Shown: positions 1-12,900 of the stretch, piece by piece
How the letters are laid out: every line of letters starts with the position of its first letter
Position numbering within the stretch: position 1 is the stretch's first letter
The notes under the pieces: generated by a model
What the model was told of the DNA's origin: nothing
Databases searched by the model: none
Seen by the model: the letters and a program-made list of their open reading frames with translations, nothing else
Made by a program: the position numbers and the translations under genes
NCBI GenBank assembly: GCA_023078555.1
Contig: CM041203.1
Location: 5,788,538-5,852,537, forward strand
Source: Ulva prolifera
Lineage: Eukaryota > Chlorophyta > Ulvophyceae > Ulvales > Ulvaceae
Direction of reading: 5' to 3'
Length of the DNA: 64,000 bases

Positions 1-771
1 ACGGCAAAGATAGTGAGGGCGGCTATGGTGGGGGGGTCAGTGGGGGTGCGGCGGGGGGACGCGGATGCTAGGGGGGCCTTGCTGGAGAGCACCGGCAGGG
101 GGGGGAACGTCACTGCGACGAAGCGGTCCGCAAAGGCGGGGCGCAGGTGGCCAGGGGTGCTGCGGAGGCTGCACGCGAGGATCCAGGCGACCTGCACAGC
201 GTGCTGCGTGCTGTGTGCTGGGCACGTGCTGGGTGCGATGTCTTCCGGACAAGCCGGGATTCTCAATCGTGTGCATCAACACACCGAAGCATATGGGCGG
301 AGATATGTACAGGGGGCGCCAGATGAGGGTGAGAATATTCGGGAAGGGACGGGCCCGCACCTCCTTGTCAGAGGCTTGGTGGAGCAGCGGCGTGAGGTAG
401 TCCGGCAGGACTGTGAGCAGCGCCTCCGAACCGCATGCATGCGCCGCCGCAGTGAGCTCACACGCGGCATCGACCGTCAACTCCGCAGGCGGGCTCCCCT
501 CAATCAGCCGCACCAGCACCGCCAGCGCCGCCGCGGTCACCCCCGGCACGGTAATGTCTGGGTCGGCGGGGGCGGAACGGTGCGCAGCAGAGGCGGAGGG
601 GGGCAGCATGGGACTGCTGCCGCGCGGCGGCGCGAGCTGGGCCGAGCAGGCGTGGAGGAAGGCGGCGGAGGTGAGGGCAGCTACGCGGAAGGTGGAGGCT
701 TGCTCGTCCGCGTTGCGGAACTTCAGCAGTGACGGCAAGGCCACGGACCGCACCCGCGCGATCTCCTGGAC
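1..771 (-). CDS. BTB/POZ-like protein, partial (two exons, runs off left edge)
   Basis: Two minus-strand exons are supported: 361-771 and 1-191. The first starts after a GCATGCAG acceptor and ends at a GAG|gtgcgg donor. The second starts after CTGTGCAG. Both junctions are phase 0 and join DKE to VAWILACSLRS. Exon 1 encodes a helical, Ala/Leu-rich stretch that includes AALAVLVRLIEGSPP followed by AACELTAAAHACGSEALL. This resembles the C-terminal half of a BTB/POZ fold (short helix, 'YTG'-like turn, then a helix pair), and the next exon could be a BACK-like helical region. BTB proteins commonly serve as dimerisation or cullin-3 adaptor domains, but nothing here identifies a partner. Both the true start (upstream exons) and the C-terminus (beyond base 1) are missing. 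An armadillo-type helical protein is the main alternative. Confidence 0.45.
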
Positions 772-3126
772 CTGCATGCATGTGCCGGGTGTGGGTGGGT
801 CACAAGGGTGAGCGGGCTGATTGCACCCCAGGAACCAGGGTGCGGGCATTCATGGCAGCCCAGGACGTGGGCGTTGGAACTGGTGGCGCAACTGAAGCCA
901 CATGCGCACACCACGCCAGGCACGGTCTTATCTGGCGATTGGTCAACAGGGGATCCCAGGCCATTAGTGTAAGGTGGGGCGTGGTACGTATGGCCGCATC
1001 GGTACGGCATCCTTCAACATGCGACAGAAGTGATAGGTGTTAAAGAAATATAAATAAATAAATATTCTATGCAGTAGGTGTTGCAGGACGCTACTCCATG
1101 GATCATCAATGATGATCATCATGCATCATCATCATCATCATCATCATCATGCAACAAGCAGCAGACGTGCGCTTGACAGCAGCATCCTCGTCTGGCACAG
1201 AGCCGCAGCTGATTCCCAGAACCAGCTGATTCCCAGAACTGGCATACGGCACAATTCCAACCCCTGAGGTCGACCTGGTGTTTTGACTTCAGCAGGTGGT
1301 TGTGAGGCCAGAGGCGCCAGTTGTTATGGCAATTGTTATGGGGATTGCGATGTGGTGTGGGGGTTAGTGTGGATTGCTGCATGAGGCCCTGATGCTGCCA
1401 GGATTCAGGCAGAACGGGACCACAGGACAGCCTGGTGATGCGTGCGGTGCTAATCACCGCTCCGAATTTGCGCTTGCAAGGCCGTGTGACACACGCACTG
1501 AGTGTTTGTGTGTATACATGATTCTACGCGGATCCTGCGGTGCTACCTGCCTCTCCGGCTTTGCCCTCGCGAGGCCTCGTTACAACTACGCACTGCTTGT
1601 GGCGTGCACATGCATCGAGGTGCATCGAGCCACGCACGCCCCTGCCTGCACGCGGATCGCCAGCAACGACCGCTCGTGGAGGGCTTCTCGCGCAGGCGGT
1701 GAGACGCCCTCGCAGTTGACACTGCGAATCACAGTGCGTGATGCAGTCGCCTGAAATCACGGGGATCTTCGAAGACTGGCACGGCTGCGCCGCTGTCAAT
1801 CGAGTGTATGTGGTGCACAAACAAATGCCGTGACAGTGTGCGCGCTAGCTATTGCGTGGGCCGACCTGTAGGACGGTCAATGCCCCCAGTGTCCCTAATG
1901 TCCCCAGTCTGGACTCGAGGTCCAGCCGGTGCACTGCGCTGGGCGCGGCACGGCGCGTACATGCCACCCTGTTGCCACGTGTACTCAGAGCTCAACAGTT
2001 GGATTTCTGTCCTGGCGCGATACCCGACGGCTCGCTTCGCTCGCTGCCGATATTTTCCCCGATTTTTTCAAACTTTGGCGGGAACCCGATCGACATGTAG
2101 AGGACTGGTGTACACGCAAAATGGCTGCCGGACGATGAGACAGATGTGTCTAGATGTGACCCGCACGCACGGAGGCTATCAGCTGCACCCAGATTCGGCA
2201 AGGGCAGCATATCCACCTTGGACGACACCTTCTGCAGGGTTCGACACATACAGCCGCCGGAACAAATGCAGAGATGTCAGCCGAGGGAGATATATAGTGC
2301 CATCGTCCGCGTCGAAGCCAGCAGCGGCGGTGCGCCGCGACCGGAGGGCGGCGAAACGTGCATATGTCCACGTGGCCATGTACGTCACCCGGATGCATCG
2401 TGCGCGCAGAACGAGACCATGGTGACGCCCCGAGGCTGACCCGGGATCGCGACGGGTGCTGGTTGAACACACGCATGCATGCATGCACGCGCACCGGTGC
2501 ACACAAGCGGGAGCTTGTTACACACACAAGCGTGAACTTGTTACCATGCAAGCAAGCGCACTCGCGGGGACTCGCGACGGCGAACCTGAGAGACATGGCA
2601 ACTGAAACCCGGGACGGCGCGCATGGTTGGCACGTCCATCCTGATCTCGACTCGGAGGTGTCACTCCCGCCACTTTGCCGCGCCGCAGCCACGAGAAGTG
2701 AAACAGGCGAGCTCTAGTTGCGACAACATGCATGCTCACTGTGATCCGGATTCAGGGAGTTTTCAACCCTGCAGATGGAACCTCAGAGGACGGCGTTTCA
2801 GAGGTTGTGAACTGTTTGGTCACAGCAAAATGCTGCTACCAGCACCCACATGTGTACCCCGGTGGTACCACCTGCCTCTCCGACTTCATCTTCATGACAC
2901 AGCAACACACAGGGTTTGACGCCCTTTTGGTGTGGCCCTTTTGGTGTGCTTGTTCGTTGCCCTGGCAGTGATACACTGTGTCCTTGTAACACACAGTGAC
3001 ACATGTGCACACCTGCGGCCACGTACGGCACATGCGCACACATGCGCACCCGCCCATGGCGGCGGTCTCGCAGACCTGAGCACAGTGCACAAACACATGG
3101 GCACCGGGTTTCTCAAGCACCCGCTC
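772..3126. other. Non-coding interval with simple repeats
   Basis: No reading frame here has convincing coding character on either strand. It holds an ATC microsatellite near 1124-1150 and scattered CATGCATG/TGCATGCA octamers, for example near 2473. It could contain upstream exons of the BTB-like gene and the 3' untranslated region of the gene ending at 3127. Confidence 0.5.
1124..1150. repeat. (ATC)n microsatellite
   Basis: About nine tandem CAT triplets in a row, preceded by degenerate copies (ATGATGATC, GATCATC) from about 1101. Confidence 0.9.
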
Positions 3127-4751
3127 TCAAGCACCCGCGCGGCTGAGACCGCAAGCGTTAACAACAGCAATGCCAGTCGCCGAGAGTCGCACCCGGTCCT
3201 TTGCAAGCTGTTCATTCCGGAAGTAGATCCCGAGCACGTCCCGCTTCGCGGCTTCGGCGTCCACAGGGTACGTGCGCGCACGGCACACGCCCTGTGCCTC
3301 CGCAAACTGCCACAGCTCCTCTGACGTGCCGATGGAGGCGGCATGGCCTCCGGCCGCATGCATGTGTGCCTCGGCGGTCCTAGGTGCGGGAGCCATGGCT
3401 GCCCGTTCCGCCACGGCGCCACCGTGCGCGCCTACCGCCGGCTGGCGGCCCCCGCCGCTCTGCGCCGCGGCGCTGGGCATAGGGGTGGCGGTAGAAAGGG
3501 GGGCAGCCCTGGCCGCCGGCGCAGGTGGCGGCGTGCGCCGGGCACACGTCTTCAACAGCGGCAGACTTGCGGACAGGTCATGGGCAGCAGATGCAGCCAC
3601 AGGAGGGGCTACAGGTGGCGCGGCCTCCGGCTGTGGCTGAGCGCTTGCCGCTATCGGGGATGCAGCATCGGGCGGCGCCGCCGCGGTGGCGGGGGCGGGC
3701 GACCCGTCGCCATTCGACCCTCCGCCACCCTCAAGCGCCTGCGCCTTCGGCGACCGCTGCTGAGAAGCAGCTGGCGTGTGACGCCCCACAGTGGCCTCCC
3801 TCCGACCCGTCGCTTCAGTGAGTGCTCGAGCCTGTCGCTGGGATTCCGCGATGCCTGCGGCCGCTGTGGGAGACGGAGGGGCTGCGGCGTCCTCGGCCGC
3901 AGCAGCGGCAGCCGCGGCGAGGAGCGGCTGCGCCGACTTGGCCAACAGATCCGGCGTCAGCGCAGCCGCGGCGGCCGCGGGCCTGCGCGGACTGGCGGCC
4001 GCCGGCACCTCCACGTGCACGGTGGCGCTGCCGCTGCCGCAGCTGCCTCCACCAGCGTCCAGGACCAGCAAATCCGGCCCCGACTCTTTCCGCGCAGCCT
4101 GCGGCATGGGCTCCACTTCTTTTTGCACAGCCTTGCGCACCGGCAGCGTCGCCACCGCTGTGGCTACACGGGCGCAGTCCGGCGCAGTCAACACGTCGGA
4201 AGGCTGCGCCGGCACGGGTGGAGCGGCGGTGGGGGCAGTTGCGGGTGGAAGCAGGTGCGTGGGGACCACGGGGGACAGCGTCTGTCGCGCCGGCAGCATC
4301 TTCTGTGGGGTCGGGCCGCACGCGCGCTGCACGGCACCCTGCCTGCCCTGTGTGGACGGCCCCGGCCCACCCGCGAGGTACGAGAACCCTGCGCCGCCGC
4401 GGGAATTGAGCAGCTGCGCAAGGTCGTGCACTCCTGGTAGAGCCCAGGGGGCTACTGCGGGAGCGGGCCGTGCGTGGCTGCCACTGCGCGGGGAAGCCGG
4501 GGGGCCGGGGGCCGGGGGCGGCTTGGCTGGCTCTGCAACTGGCGCGGCGAACACGGGCCGCGCATCGCTCGTGGCCGCGGCCACAGCCCCCGCCGTGTGG
4601 GGCGCCAGCCCCACGGCCGCAGGCGGCCCCACCCCTGCGGAGGCAGCGATGAGGTGGAAGATGTGCTGCCAGGCGAGCGGCGCCGCGGCGATGGTCGCCG
4701 AGTCGACGTGGCCAAGAGACGCGATGAACTGCGCGATCGCCGGGGTGCATG
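3127..4751 (-). CDS. Ala/Pro-rich hypothetical protein, terminal exon
   Basis: A single open frame of about 540 codons runs from a probable acceptor (ccactggcag|CA at 4751) to a stop at 3127. The N-terminal part is folded-looking (TPAIAQFIASLGHVDSA, then PLAWQHIFHLIAASAG). The centre is a long low-complexity region rich in Ala, Pro, Gly and Ser with polyalanine runs. The C-terminal 65 residues regain normal complexity (SEELWQFAEAQGVC, DAEAAKRDVLGIYFRNEQLA). No domain is recognised. There is no in-frame Met at the beginning, so at least one upstream exon is missing. The retained open frame and the contrast between low-complexity and normal segments argue for a real gene. Function is unknown; the architecture resembles regulatory or scaffold proteins of GC-rich algae. 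Confidence 0.55.
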
Positions 4752-7700
4752 CTGCCAGTGGTAGAGTGGCTTCAAGGCCGCCGCTCGGTGCCTGCAGAGC
4801 ACACGGACGCTGTCAAAACCATTGGGCGCTTGTGCTGATTGCAGCTACACAGTGCGTCCGTGACAAAGGTGACTGCTGGACCGAGCCCAGCCCAAAACAA
4901 ATGTGGCCCGAAGCTCGGGCATGTACACATAGTGGAATTTACCAGTGCACAATTGCAGTCGCTAGAGAGTGGTGGGAGCAGCGGGAGAGTCCGGATCGTC
5001 CGGGTGTGTTTCGGCAGGGTGTCCTGAACTGCGATGAGACCGCGCATCGTCAAAAGACACCGTCTCTAAAAAGGCTGCAAGACCGAGGGGAAAGGCCGGG
5101 AGAGGGCGAGCGCTTGTGGTGTCTGTAGCCATGCAGAGGCCAGACATCATGAGGCCACTCTGATGGAGGCTGTGGCTGCATTCTGGGGTGCATGGCATGC
5201 ATGTGACTGACATGCGCAGCTGCCTGTTTGGTCACCTGTGCCAAACACAGGCAAGGGTGACTGATGAACGATGTCAGCTCTGCACCAGTGACACAGGCGG
5301 ATGGTCCTGCACGTGCTCTGTTTGTGCTCTGTAAGGGACAGATGCCTTCAAGTTGGCCCATATTTCATGTGTGCGAGCGATTTAGAATGTGAAGCATGCG
5401 GTAGGGCACATGCTTCGTTTGGTCCGCGCAGAAAGGCACCGGCTGCAAATGCTGATGATGACTAGGACAGGAGATGAATCACAGTGTGTCAGGTGAGCGT
5501 GGAGGTCGAGCTGGCAGTGATGCGGGTGCCTTGGCCGCTTTGCAAGAACGCCTTACTAGAGAGGATGCAGTGCTTTATACAACGCCGGCGCCCATCACGA
5601 TGGACGCTTGCCGTGCAGAGCAGTACGTTCCGAAGTCAAGCCCAGGACGACATGACACGGACGACATGACACGGACGAGTGAGAGCACGTTGGCTGCACG
5701 GCTGAGCCATGGCAATCGATATAGCGCGGCCCGCGTGAACATGATGTGTACGCTGCAATTCCTAGCGCCAGACCAAGGACGGGAACAAGACAGTAGAGCA
5801 GAGTCCTGGGAATTGTTGCGGAGTTGTGCGATTAGCGGATGTGTGCAGGGAGGGGGTGCACACAATGAACACCGCCTTCGACTGTGCACATGCGAAAGCA
5901 AGACATCGGGCCTTTCGAGGCCTCCGACACAACAGCACCACGTGACATGGACAATCCAGCCGCATCGGCCATCGCGATTCATCGCATGGCCTACCAAGTA
6001 TCGTGTTGGAAGAACACATCTTGACGCAACTGCCAAGCCTGTCGAGACTTGCGTCGAACTGTGACATGGGAGCACGTCGGCCGAGGTCTCGCTGACAAAA
6101 AAGAAGAATACTCAGGATATTGATGGAACAGATGTTCCTCATCTGAGAATTCGAAGACCAGCCAGCTCAAGGCGTGGCGCCTGCAGACATCTGGGCACCG
6201 ACGACTCAACAGAGTGGCAACCGCACCGCTTCGGGCACCCGAGCTCCTGTGCACAGAGCCTTGGCGACGCGGACATCATAGTCCTTCTGAGCTTGCCGCT
6301 TGCTGGTAGTCGGCATTCTGCCGATTGGTGATGTCGTGTTGCACACTGGCAACACGTTTGCTCCAACAACGAGCCCGAGTTCTTACGCCAGTGACAAGTC
6401 AAAAAGCAGCCTCAAATCACTTGCAGTAGCCTCAAATGGACGAGAAATAGCATTCTTTGAATAAAAGGATAAGGTTTGGCAAGGATGAGACGAGTCATGG
6501 AACAGTACTCGCACGGACGTATCGCGACAGGTCCGCAACGTCTTGGCGCAAACTATTACACTACACTGAGGGCTCGAACCCTTCTAGATGATGGTCGTCT
6601 GAACTGATTTCGATGACCGCTTACTGGGGGCATACGCTTGCGTCGTGGCGTCAGAGACTCTGGGCTGCGTGTCTGCGGTTCCATGTAGCCACAGTGCGAG
6701 ATGTGTATTGCGCTCACACTCTTGAAGTCACCAACACCCCCTATGCATCCTACTCACACGGGATAGGTCACTGTTATGCCATGATGCGAGTGGGGGACGC
6801 AGGGGAGCTCAGAGCGTTTGCAGGGGGCTGGCGGTCCACCAGCTAGCATTCACTTGCCAGTGCGTCCTTCGGTTCTTGCAACTGCAATTGCGACTGCAGC
6901 CTGGCACCCCCAAGCCGAGTCGGCGCCATGTCCTTCGCCACGCTGACACAGACCATGCGCCGTTCCCACACCGAGCGGTAGACTGACACAGTAACACATG
7001 TTTTTGGCAAACCTCACAGATGTACTGCGCGCTCAAGATTTGCAGGATCTTGCGGAGGCCTCTGCCTTGTTCCGTCGACGCTTGTCCACCACGAACATCA
7101 GATGTGCTGACCACGCAGATGACGCATCGAACGGCCGTGCGAGGAGGATGCATAGGGGGGCCACATGCCGCGGCATGTCGTGGCCCGGCGCGGCCAGGAG
7201 TGCACGTGCCGTGGGAGGCTCAGGTCCCCTACGTTCAACCCAGCCCGGGTAGACTGTGGTCAGCAGCGCAGCTAGAGTGCGTGCCACCCATGGGCTGCAC
7301 GCGCTTATAACGTGCTTGCCGATGCATCTGTGCGCATCGCCATGACAGGGCAATGACACACTGAGTATGTAACACTGGTGAAAGCCATCCGAACACGTGC
7401 CGTGACACTTGAAGCGGCACAGGGATTTCGACCTTGCGAACAGCGTCGGTGATTGCAGAGGATGGGGTGTTGGAGCTTCCGCATCGGAGGTGCGCGCACG
7501 TGAGGCGCCCATGAATGGCAAACAGCAAGCTCGCCAGCGGATGATCCACTGCCGCGATGCAAACTGTGCGCGCAATCGCAGCACTGTTGGTGCCGCGGGA
7601 TCAGGGCATGAAGCTGATTGCATCACTTCAAGATGATTCACGTGCCGCACTTGCATTTACAAACAAAAATCGATAGATTGCGAGGATGTGCTGTTCTTGA

Positions 7701-9928
7701 TGCAAGAATAGTCACGCATAGGAGGATTTCTGCCGGCAGGCGCATGGCCATGTGCATCAACTGCGTGCATATGCATGCGAGGCCTCGGAGATGCTTCAGA
7801 GGTTGTTGCTCGCGGTGCTACCTGCCTTGCTTGCTTTGTCCTTGTCACACACTGAGTGTGCATCTCGTCTCAGAGGTACACTGCGGTGCCGTTGTCAAGT
7901 TCAGCTGAATATCTAACACATATGGTAACATATGCCTACAGCTCAATAACAGCAAGCTCAGCCAGGAGCTGGTCGCATCACACTGACCACGTGCACACAC
8001 GTGACACTCGCTCATGCTCCGTCAGCATTGCCCATTGGTCAGCCAAGTCAACAATTGCGCGGTGTAATCGTGTGTGTATGTGCTGCTGTTGATTCGGATG
8101 AGAGTTGGTTTTGGTGTTTGTCTTCTTCCATTCACTCTTTTGTACCATTTGCGCGTGATCTGATATAAACTTGGCCGTGGCGCGGTTCGCTATCACCTCA
8201 TGAGCATATATATATGCGCGTATCGCGTATTCAGGATCAGACAATAGATTTGGAAAACACATTTGCGCGTTTCGATGGATGATCGAAACGACTGGTTGTT
8301 GGTCGAGACCTTTGTTCACAGGAGCCCACACAGATACAGCAAAAGCTTGTGAGCCTGAGACCCTTGCGACACTGACACCTTCACACAGACACAGACACAG
8401 CTATCTTGCCAGCCATAGCCACACTGACTGCAAATTAATCAGCTCCGTTGTTGTAGAATCCAACGTGGTACGGCTTGTGGTCTTGGAGAAATTTGGTGGA
8501 GACGCTGCGTCCACCTACGAAACGTTCCGTTTATGCTGCCAATCGTGCGTGTTGATGGTGATTTACAGCTAGGCTTCATGCCACATGCACTACTCACATT
8601 GTATATTGTGCTTGGCGTTTCGAAGATTCCGGGCTGCACGCATACGCAGAGCTCCGCTTGGAGGCTACAGCTGTCCTGGAGCAGCCGTATGTCCAGCACA
8701 CAAACAAAAGCAGCACAAGTCGTCAACTTGTGTGTGTCTCTGCCTGTATGGAGGTTGCTATTTCGCCTGGCGACATGTTAGTGTGCATACTGGCAGCCAA
8801 GCGTGAGCCGTTCTGTCATCACCGAGCAAGGCAAGCTGCGCCAGCACTTGCGCAGAACCGACGAGCATGGCTGTGTCACTCCACAAGAGCTGATTTAATC
8901 CACGCTGTATCGGGTTATACAGCAAGGGCGTGCAGCGCGCACAGCGCGCACATTCACCTGTGGGATAACATGCACAGCCAGATCAATGGGGACAGGGACT
9001 CCTCAGAAACCGAGACTGGACGAGGCATCCGAGCTACGTACTGCCGCTGAGCGCAGTTCTGCGCATGACAGGTGAACCAAGCCTGGGCCGCTCTCGAGGA
9101 GCACATGTTCTGGATGGCAGTGGGTGCTGCTGCAAGCTGCTCAACAGCTGCTGCTGGATGGCGCCCTGTGCACCCTTACCAATCACATGACTACACGGGT
9201 TGCGCAAGATGTGACCTCCCTGCAAGCGGAATGTCTGCAGCTAGCGAGGTATTTTCCTGCTGCTTTGAACCGTATGATGGCCGTGCGCACAGCATCCCTG
9301 TGACCAGCACACCGAAACAGATTCAAGATGACCTTCGACAAAAGCTCCCCCAATGTCTTCACATGTGAACACAAGGCAACATCCTCCACCACGTCACACC
9401 TCTCCGTCATGCCAATTCCAGAATCCCAATTCACATATGGCCGTTTCTGCAGCAACACAGAACAGAAGGACGCCCAGAAAGACCCAGAGCTGCAAGGTCT
9501 GCATGCACCGACGCACCAGACCATCAAGATCAAGCGCACACCTAGCCTCCCCTGCCAGCTCTCTTCCAACCGATCACAACAATTCAGAGATGCACACGTC
9601 TCAGCCGCAACGAGAAAAATGCGACCCTCTGCCACGCCCCGCGACCACAAGAGGTGTCCCGCGAGTCGTGGTGACACCAACCCTGTTCTCGACACGCAAC
9701 TCACCAGCCATGCAGCATTTGCGCCGTAGCAGGTGTCTACCAGACAATTCTAATCGGATGCGCCCCTGAGGCACACTGTGCGTCCGGATTGCGGAGCGAC
9801 TCCCGGAGAGATTCCCGGAGAGGTTCCCGGAACACCCCTCCGTCAGACCGGGTCGCTCTCACCTCGGCCCTCCTGCGAAGGACTGAGGTCCTCTCACCTC
9901 GGTCCGAAGCTCATGCATACCGTCAGCA
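4752..9928. other. Long interval with no recognised gene
   Basis: Only short frames of random composition occur, the longest being about 196 codons on the plus strand near 5474-6064. None has a recognisable domain, repeated motif or coherent splice junctions. No RNA gene was identified. Exons of a poorly conserved gene cannot be excluded. Confidence 0.4.
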
Positions 9929-12900
9929 TCAGCCCGAAGCCACCGCCACAGCGGCGCCCGTCTGTGCCGACTCCAGAAGAGCCTCGATCATCTGCAGGTC
10001 CAGCAGCGCCTGCTCTGGGGCCCCCTTAGCCACCTCTGCCGCGAGCTCCGCGCCGACGGCCGCGCCGGCGCGCCACGCCGCGGCGGCGCCGACAAACGCC
10101 GCGACCTCGCGCTCCATGCCGTCGATGTCATGCATGCTGCTCTCGAGCGCGTCCGGGTCGTCGGTGTGGAACGTCAGCTCGTGCTGCGTGCTGCGGCCCT
10201 TGCCATTCCACATGTTGCGGGAGACCTCGAGGGTGCCGTTGGCTGCCGAGACGGCGAGAGACATCCGCGGCTGCACACATGCATGCATACATGAGCACTG
10301 GCTTACCTCCCACCCGATGGAGCTTGTGAAAACAAGTAGCTGGCTGGCATGTGGCTGTCGCGTGCTGCCCTTGTGCTGTGGCGGCACGAACAGGTGGAGG
10401 TAGCGCAGGGGGGCACGACCGGGTACATCTACAAGCGATGCATGCATGTCATGCATTCAACACCCCCGACTCGAAAACTTGTCGAGGAACAATCAGACTT
10501 GAACAACAGTAAATCTGGGTGCACTTGTCTGTATGCTGAAGAGGACATTGACAACTCTGAATTGACGGGACCACATGCACAGATATAGGAAGATCAGCCG
10601 GAGCGTACAAAGGCGGCGGCGAGGGTGATGGAGATGCTCGTGCTCAGCCCGGACTCCCACTCGATGTGGCCCACGAGGGTGTCGGGCGAGGTGAGGCCGG
10701 CGGCGGCGTCGTGGGAGGCCGAGGCGGCCGCGCGCACCGGGGCGCCCGCGCCCGCCGCCTCAGCTACCACCCGCAGCGCCGCCATCTCGTGCACCCCTGC
10801 ATGCATCCGAGCCAGTCCCGTCTAGAATTATGTTACGAGAATCGGAGCCGGTGACTGCGGCCCACAGTCACGCCACCCATCATTCATTATACTGTCGACT
10901 CCCTGCAACATGCGACAAAGACTCGGCTATTGCACGGCAGACCTCCAATGCATACCACAAGTCGCTGCCACCAAACGCTGCCATAGTCCTTACTCTCTAG
11001 ATTGCAGCGTCAATGCTGCAGCTGGCAGTGCTGATCGATGGGGCAGGCACGCATTGGATCTGACCTATGATCACACCGTTTCACCACACCAAGTTGATGA
11101 AGATGTTCAAGAGCGGCAAGTGTGGAAATCCAATCAATGAAACGCAATGGATTGGTGTTGCACGCATACAGAGAGGCGGGGCCAGCCATCCAGGGGAAGT
11201 GAGCGGCGGAAGAGAGGAGGGGGGGGGGGGGGGGGGGGGGCACCGATGTCTGTCATGAAGCCTCCTGGAAGGGCCTCGCCGTCGCGCCTCCACCCGCACG
11301 ACAGGTACCTGCATCCGCAACTCGCCTCTGATTGTTCTGTAACGCCGTGTGCTCGCACACATGCATGCGCTGGCGCGCGCCAATGACGTGGCACTATGTG
11401 CTACCCCCTCCACCCCGTAAACCGGGGGTCCCCTTGAGGCACAGGAGCACGGTCATACTGACACAGATACTCACAATTCTGTTATCAAAGTATTCAACGT
11501 ATTATATACCATGCTGGAGGGAGGAGGCGGGGGGCGTGCAGCTGGCAAACGGCAGCAAGCGCAAGGGGTGCCTGCACAGATGCTCCGGGCTGCAGAGCAG
11601 ACGTACACGCGCTATGCACTGCTGCGCTTCATGACAAACATCACACTGCTCACCGTCTGCGCAATGCAGCTTGATGGCAAAGTTGTCATGCCCAGAGGTG
11701 TGGATTGGGCAGAGCCGAGCGCCGTCGTTCTCGTGCTCCCGACCCGGTCCTTTCCATTCGGCTCACACTTCGGTCCTCCCCACGCTTCTGTACTGACGTT
11801 CTGACTTGTTGTCTAATAGCAGAGATGCCGGGGCAGCGCACGAGGTCTTCTTGGGGAAGGGGACGTCACAGACGTGCTCCATCTTGCGCACCCGCCCTAG
11901 CGGCCCCGCCACCGCAGCCGCCGCGGCCCCCAGCACCGACTGGAACCGGAAGTTCTCGCCGACGAGCCACGGCGGGGGCGCGGGCAGCGCGTGGTAGCGC
12001 GCGATCGCCGCCCGCGCGGCCGCGGCCGTCGTCGCGATCGGCTTCTCGGACAGCGCCGCCTTGCCCGCCTCCACCGCTCGCAGCGCAAACTGCACCACCA
12101 CACGCACACCACCATTGCTGCAGTGTCCCATCTGTACCTTGCGCGACCGTCTTCTCATGCCAGCCACGGGGTGGATCTGTGCATGTGCGCTTCTTTGCTG
12201 CACCTTGTGCTACAGTGTTGACATCTTTGCCACGGGCTGGGTCTGTGCATGTGCGACCGGCCTCGGCGTCCTCTAGCGGGGGCTCGACGCCGCCATGCAG
12301 ACTCTCCAGCCCCGATGCACCCGCAACAACGCATGTGGCACTAGCTGCACTGGCGAACAGAAATGGCAGAAATGCATGGGGGTCATGCATGTGCGTCCGC
12401 GCACCTCTGGCCCGACGTGTGGCGGCAGCACTAGCAGCACCGCTGCAAGCTCCGGGTCCTGGAGGAGCGCCGCGTAGCCCTCCAGCCCGGCCGCCACTTC
12501 GGCATCCGCCCTGTGGGGCGCGCGCCTTGTCAGCGTGTGAGTGGTGTGGTGCAGGGCTCTGTGCTGATTGGTACCTGATTGTAGCAGCCAACAGAGGTCA
12601 TTCTGCCAGGCAGGCGATGCACCAGGCAGGCTTTTCGGCTGCGATGCAGGCAGCGTTTCACACGGCCTTCAGGCATCCAGGAGGGGCCTAAAACACCAAT
12701 GTGGGGGACGCACTGCAGCTGGGGCTGCTCGGCTCCGGTCAGGCGTAGCACCATGCAAGCCAGCCACAAGGAAATATTTACAAGCTCAGCTCTAGAGTTC
12801 CTATGTGTGCGAGATTTATACAGTGCCCAGATGCAAGGCCGGCGACGGGGGGTCGTGGTGGATACACAGGGCACGCCTACGCCACAGCAGCAGGCTCTTG

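Noticed and set aside
13..732. Plus-strand frame of ~239 codons at the left edge
   Set aside because: It is the shadow of the minus-strand BTB-like exons; Arg/Gly-rich composition reflects GC content.
3343..5128. Plus-strand frames of 365 and 445 codons
   Set aside because: They are antisense to the Ala/Pro-rich exon and lack any domain; typical GC-rich shadows.
5474..6064. 196-codon plus-strand frame
   Set aside because: Composition is random, there is no domain, and there are no matching splice signals or neighbours.
6540..6600. Possible tRNA on the minus strand (GGGTTCGAGCCC resembles a B box)
   Set aside because: No A box, no clover-leaf and no acceptor stem could be formed around it.
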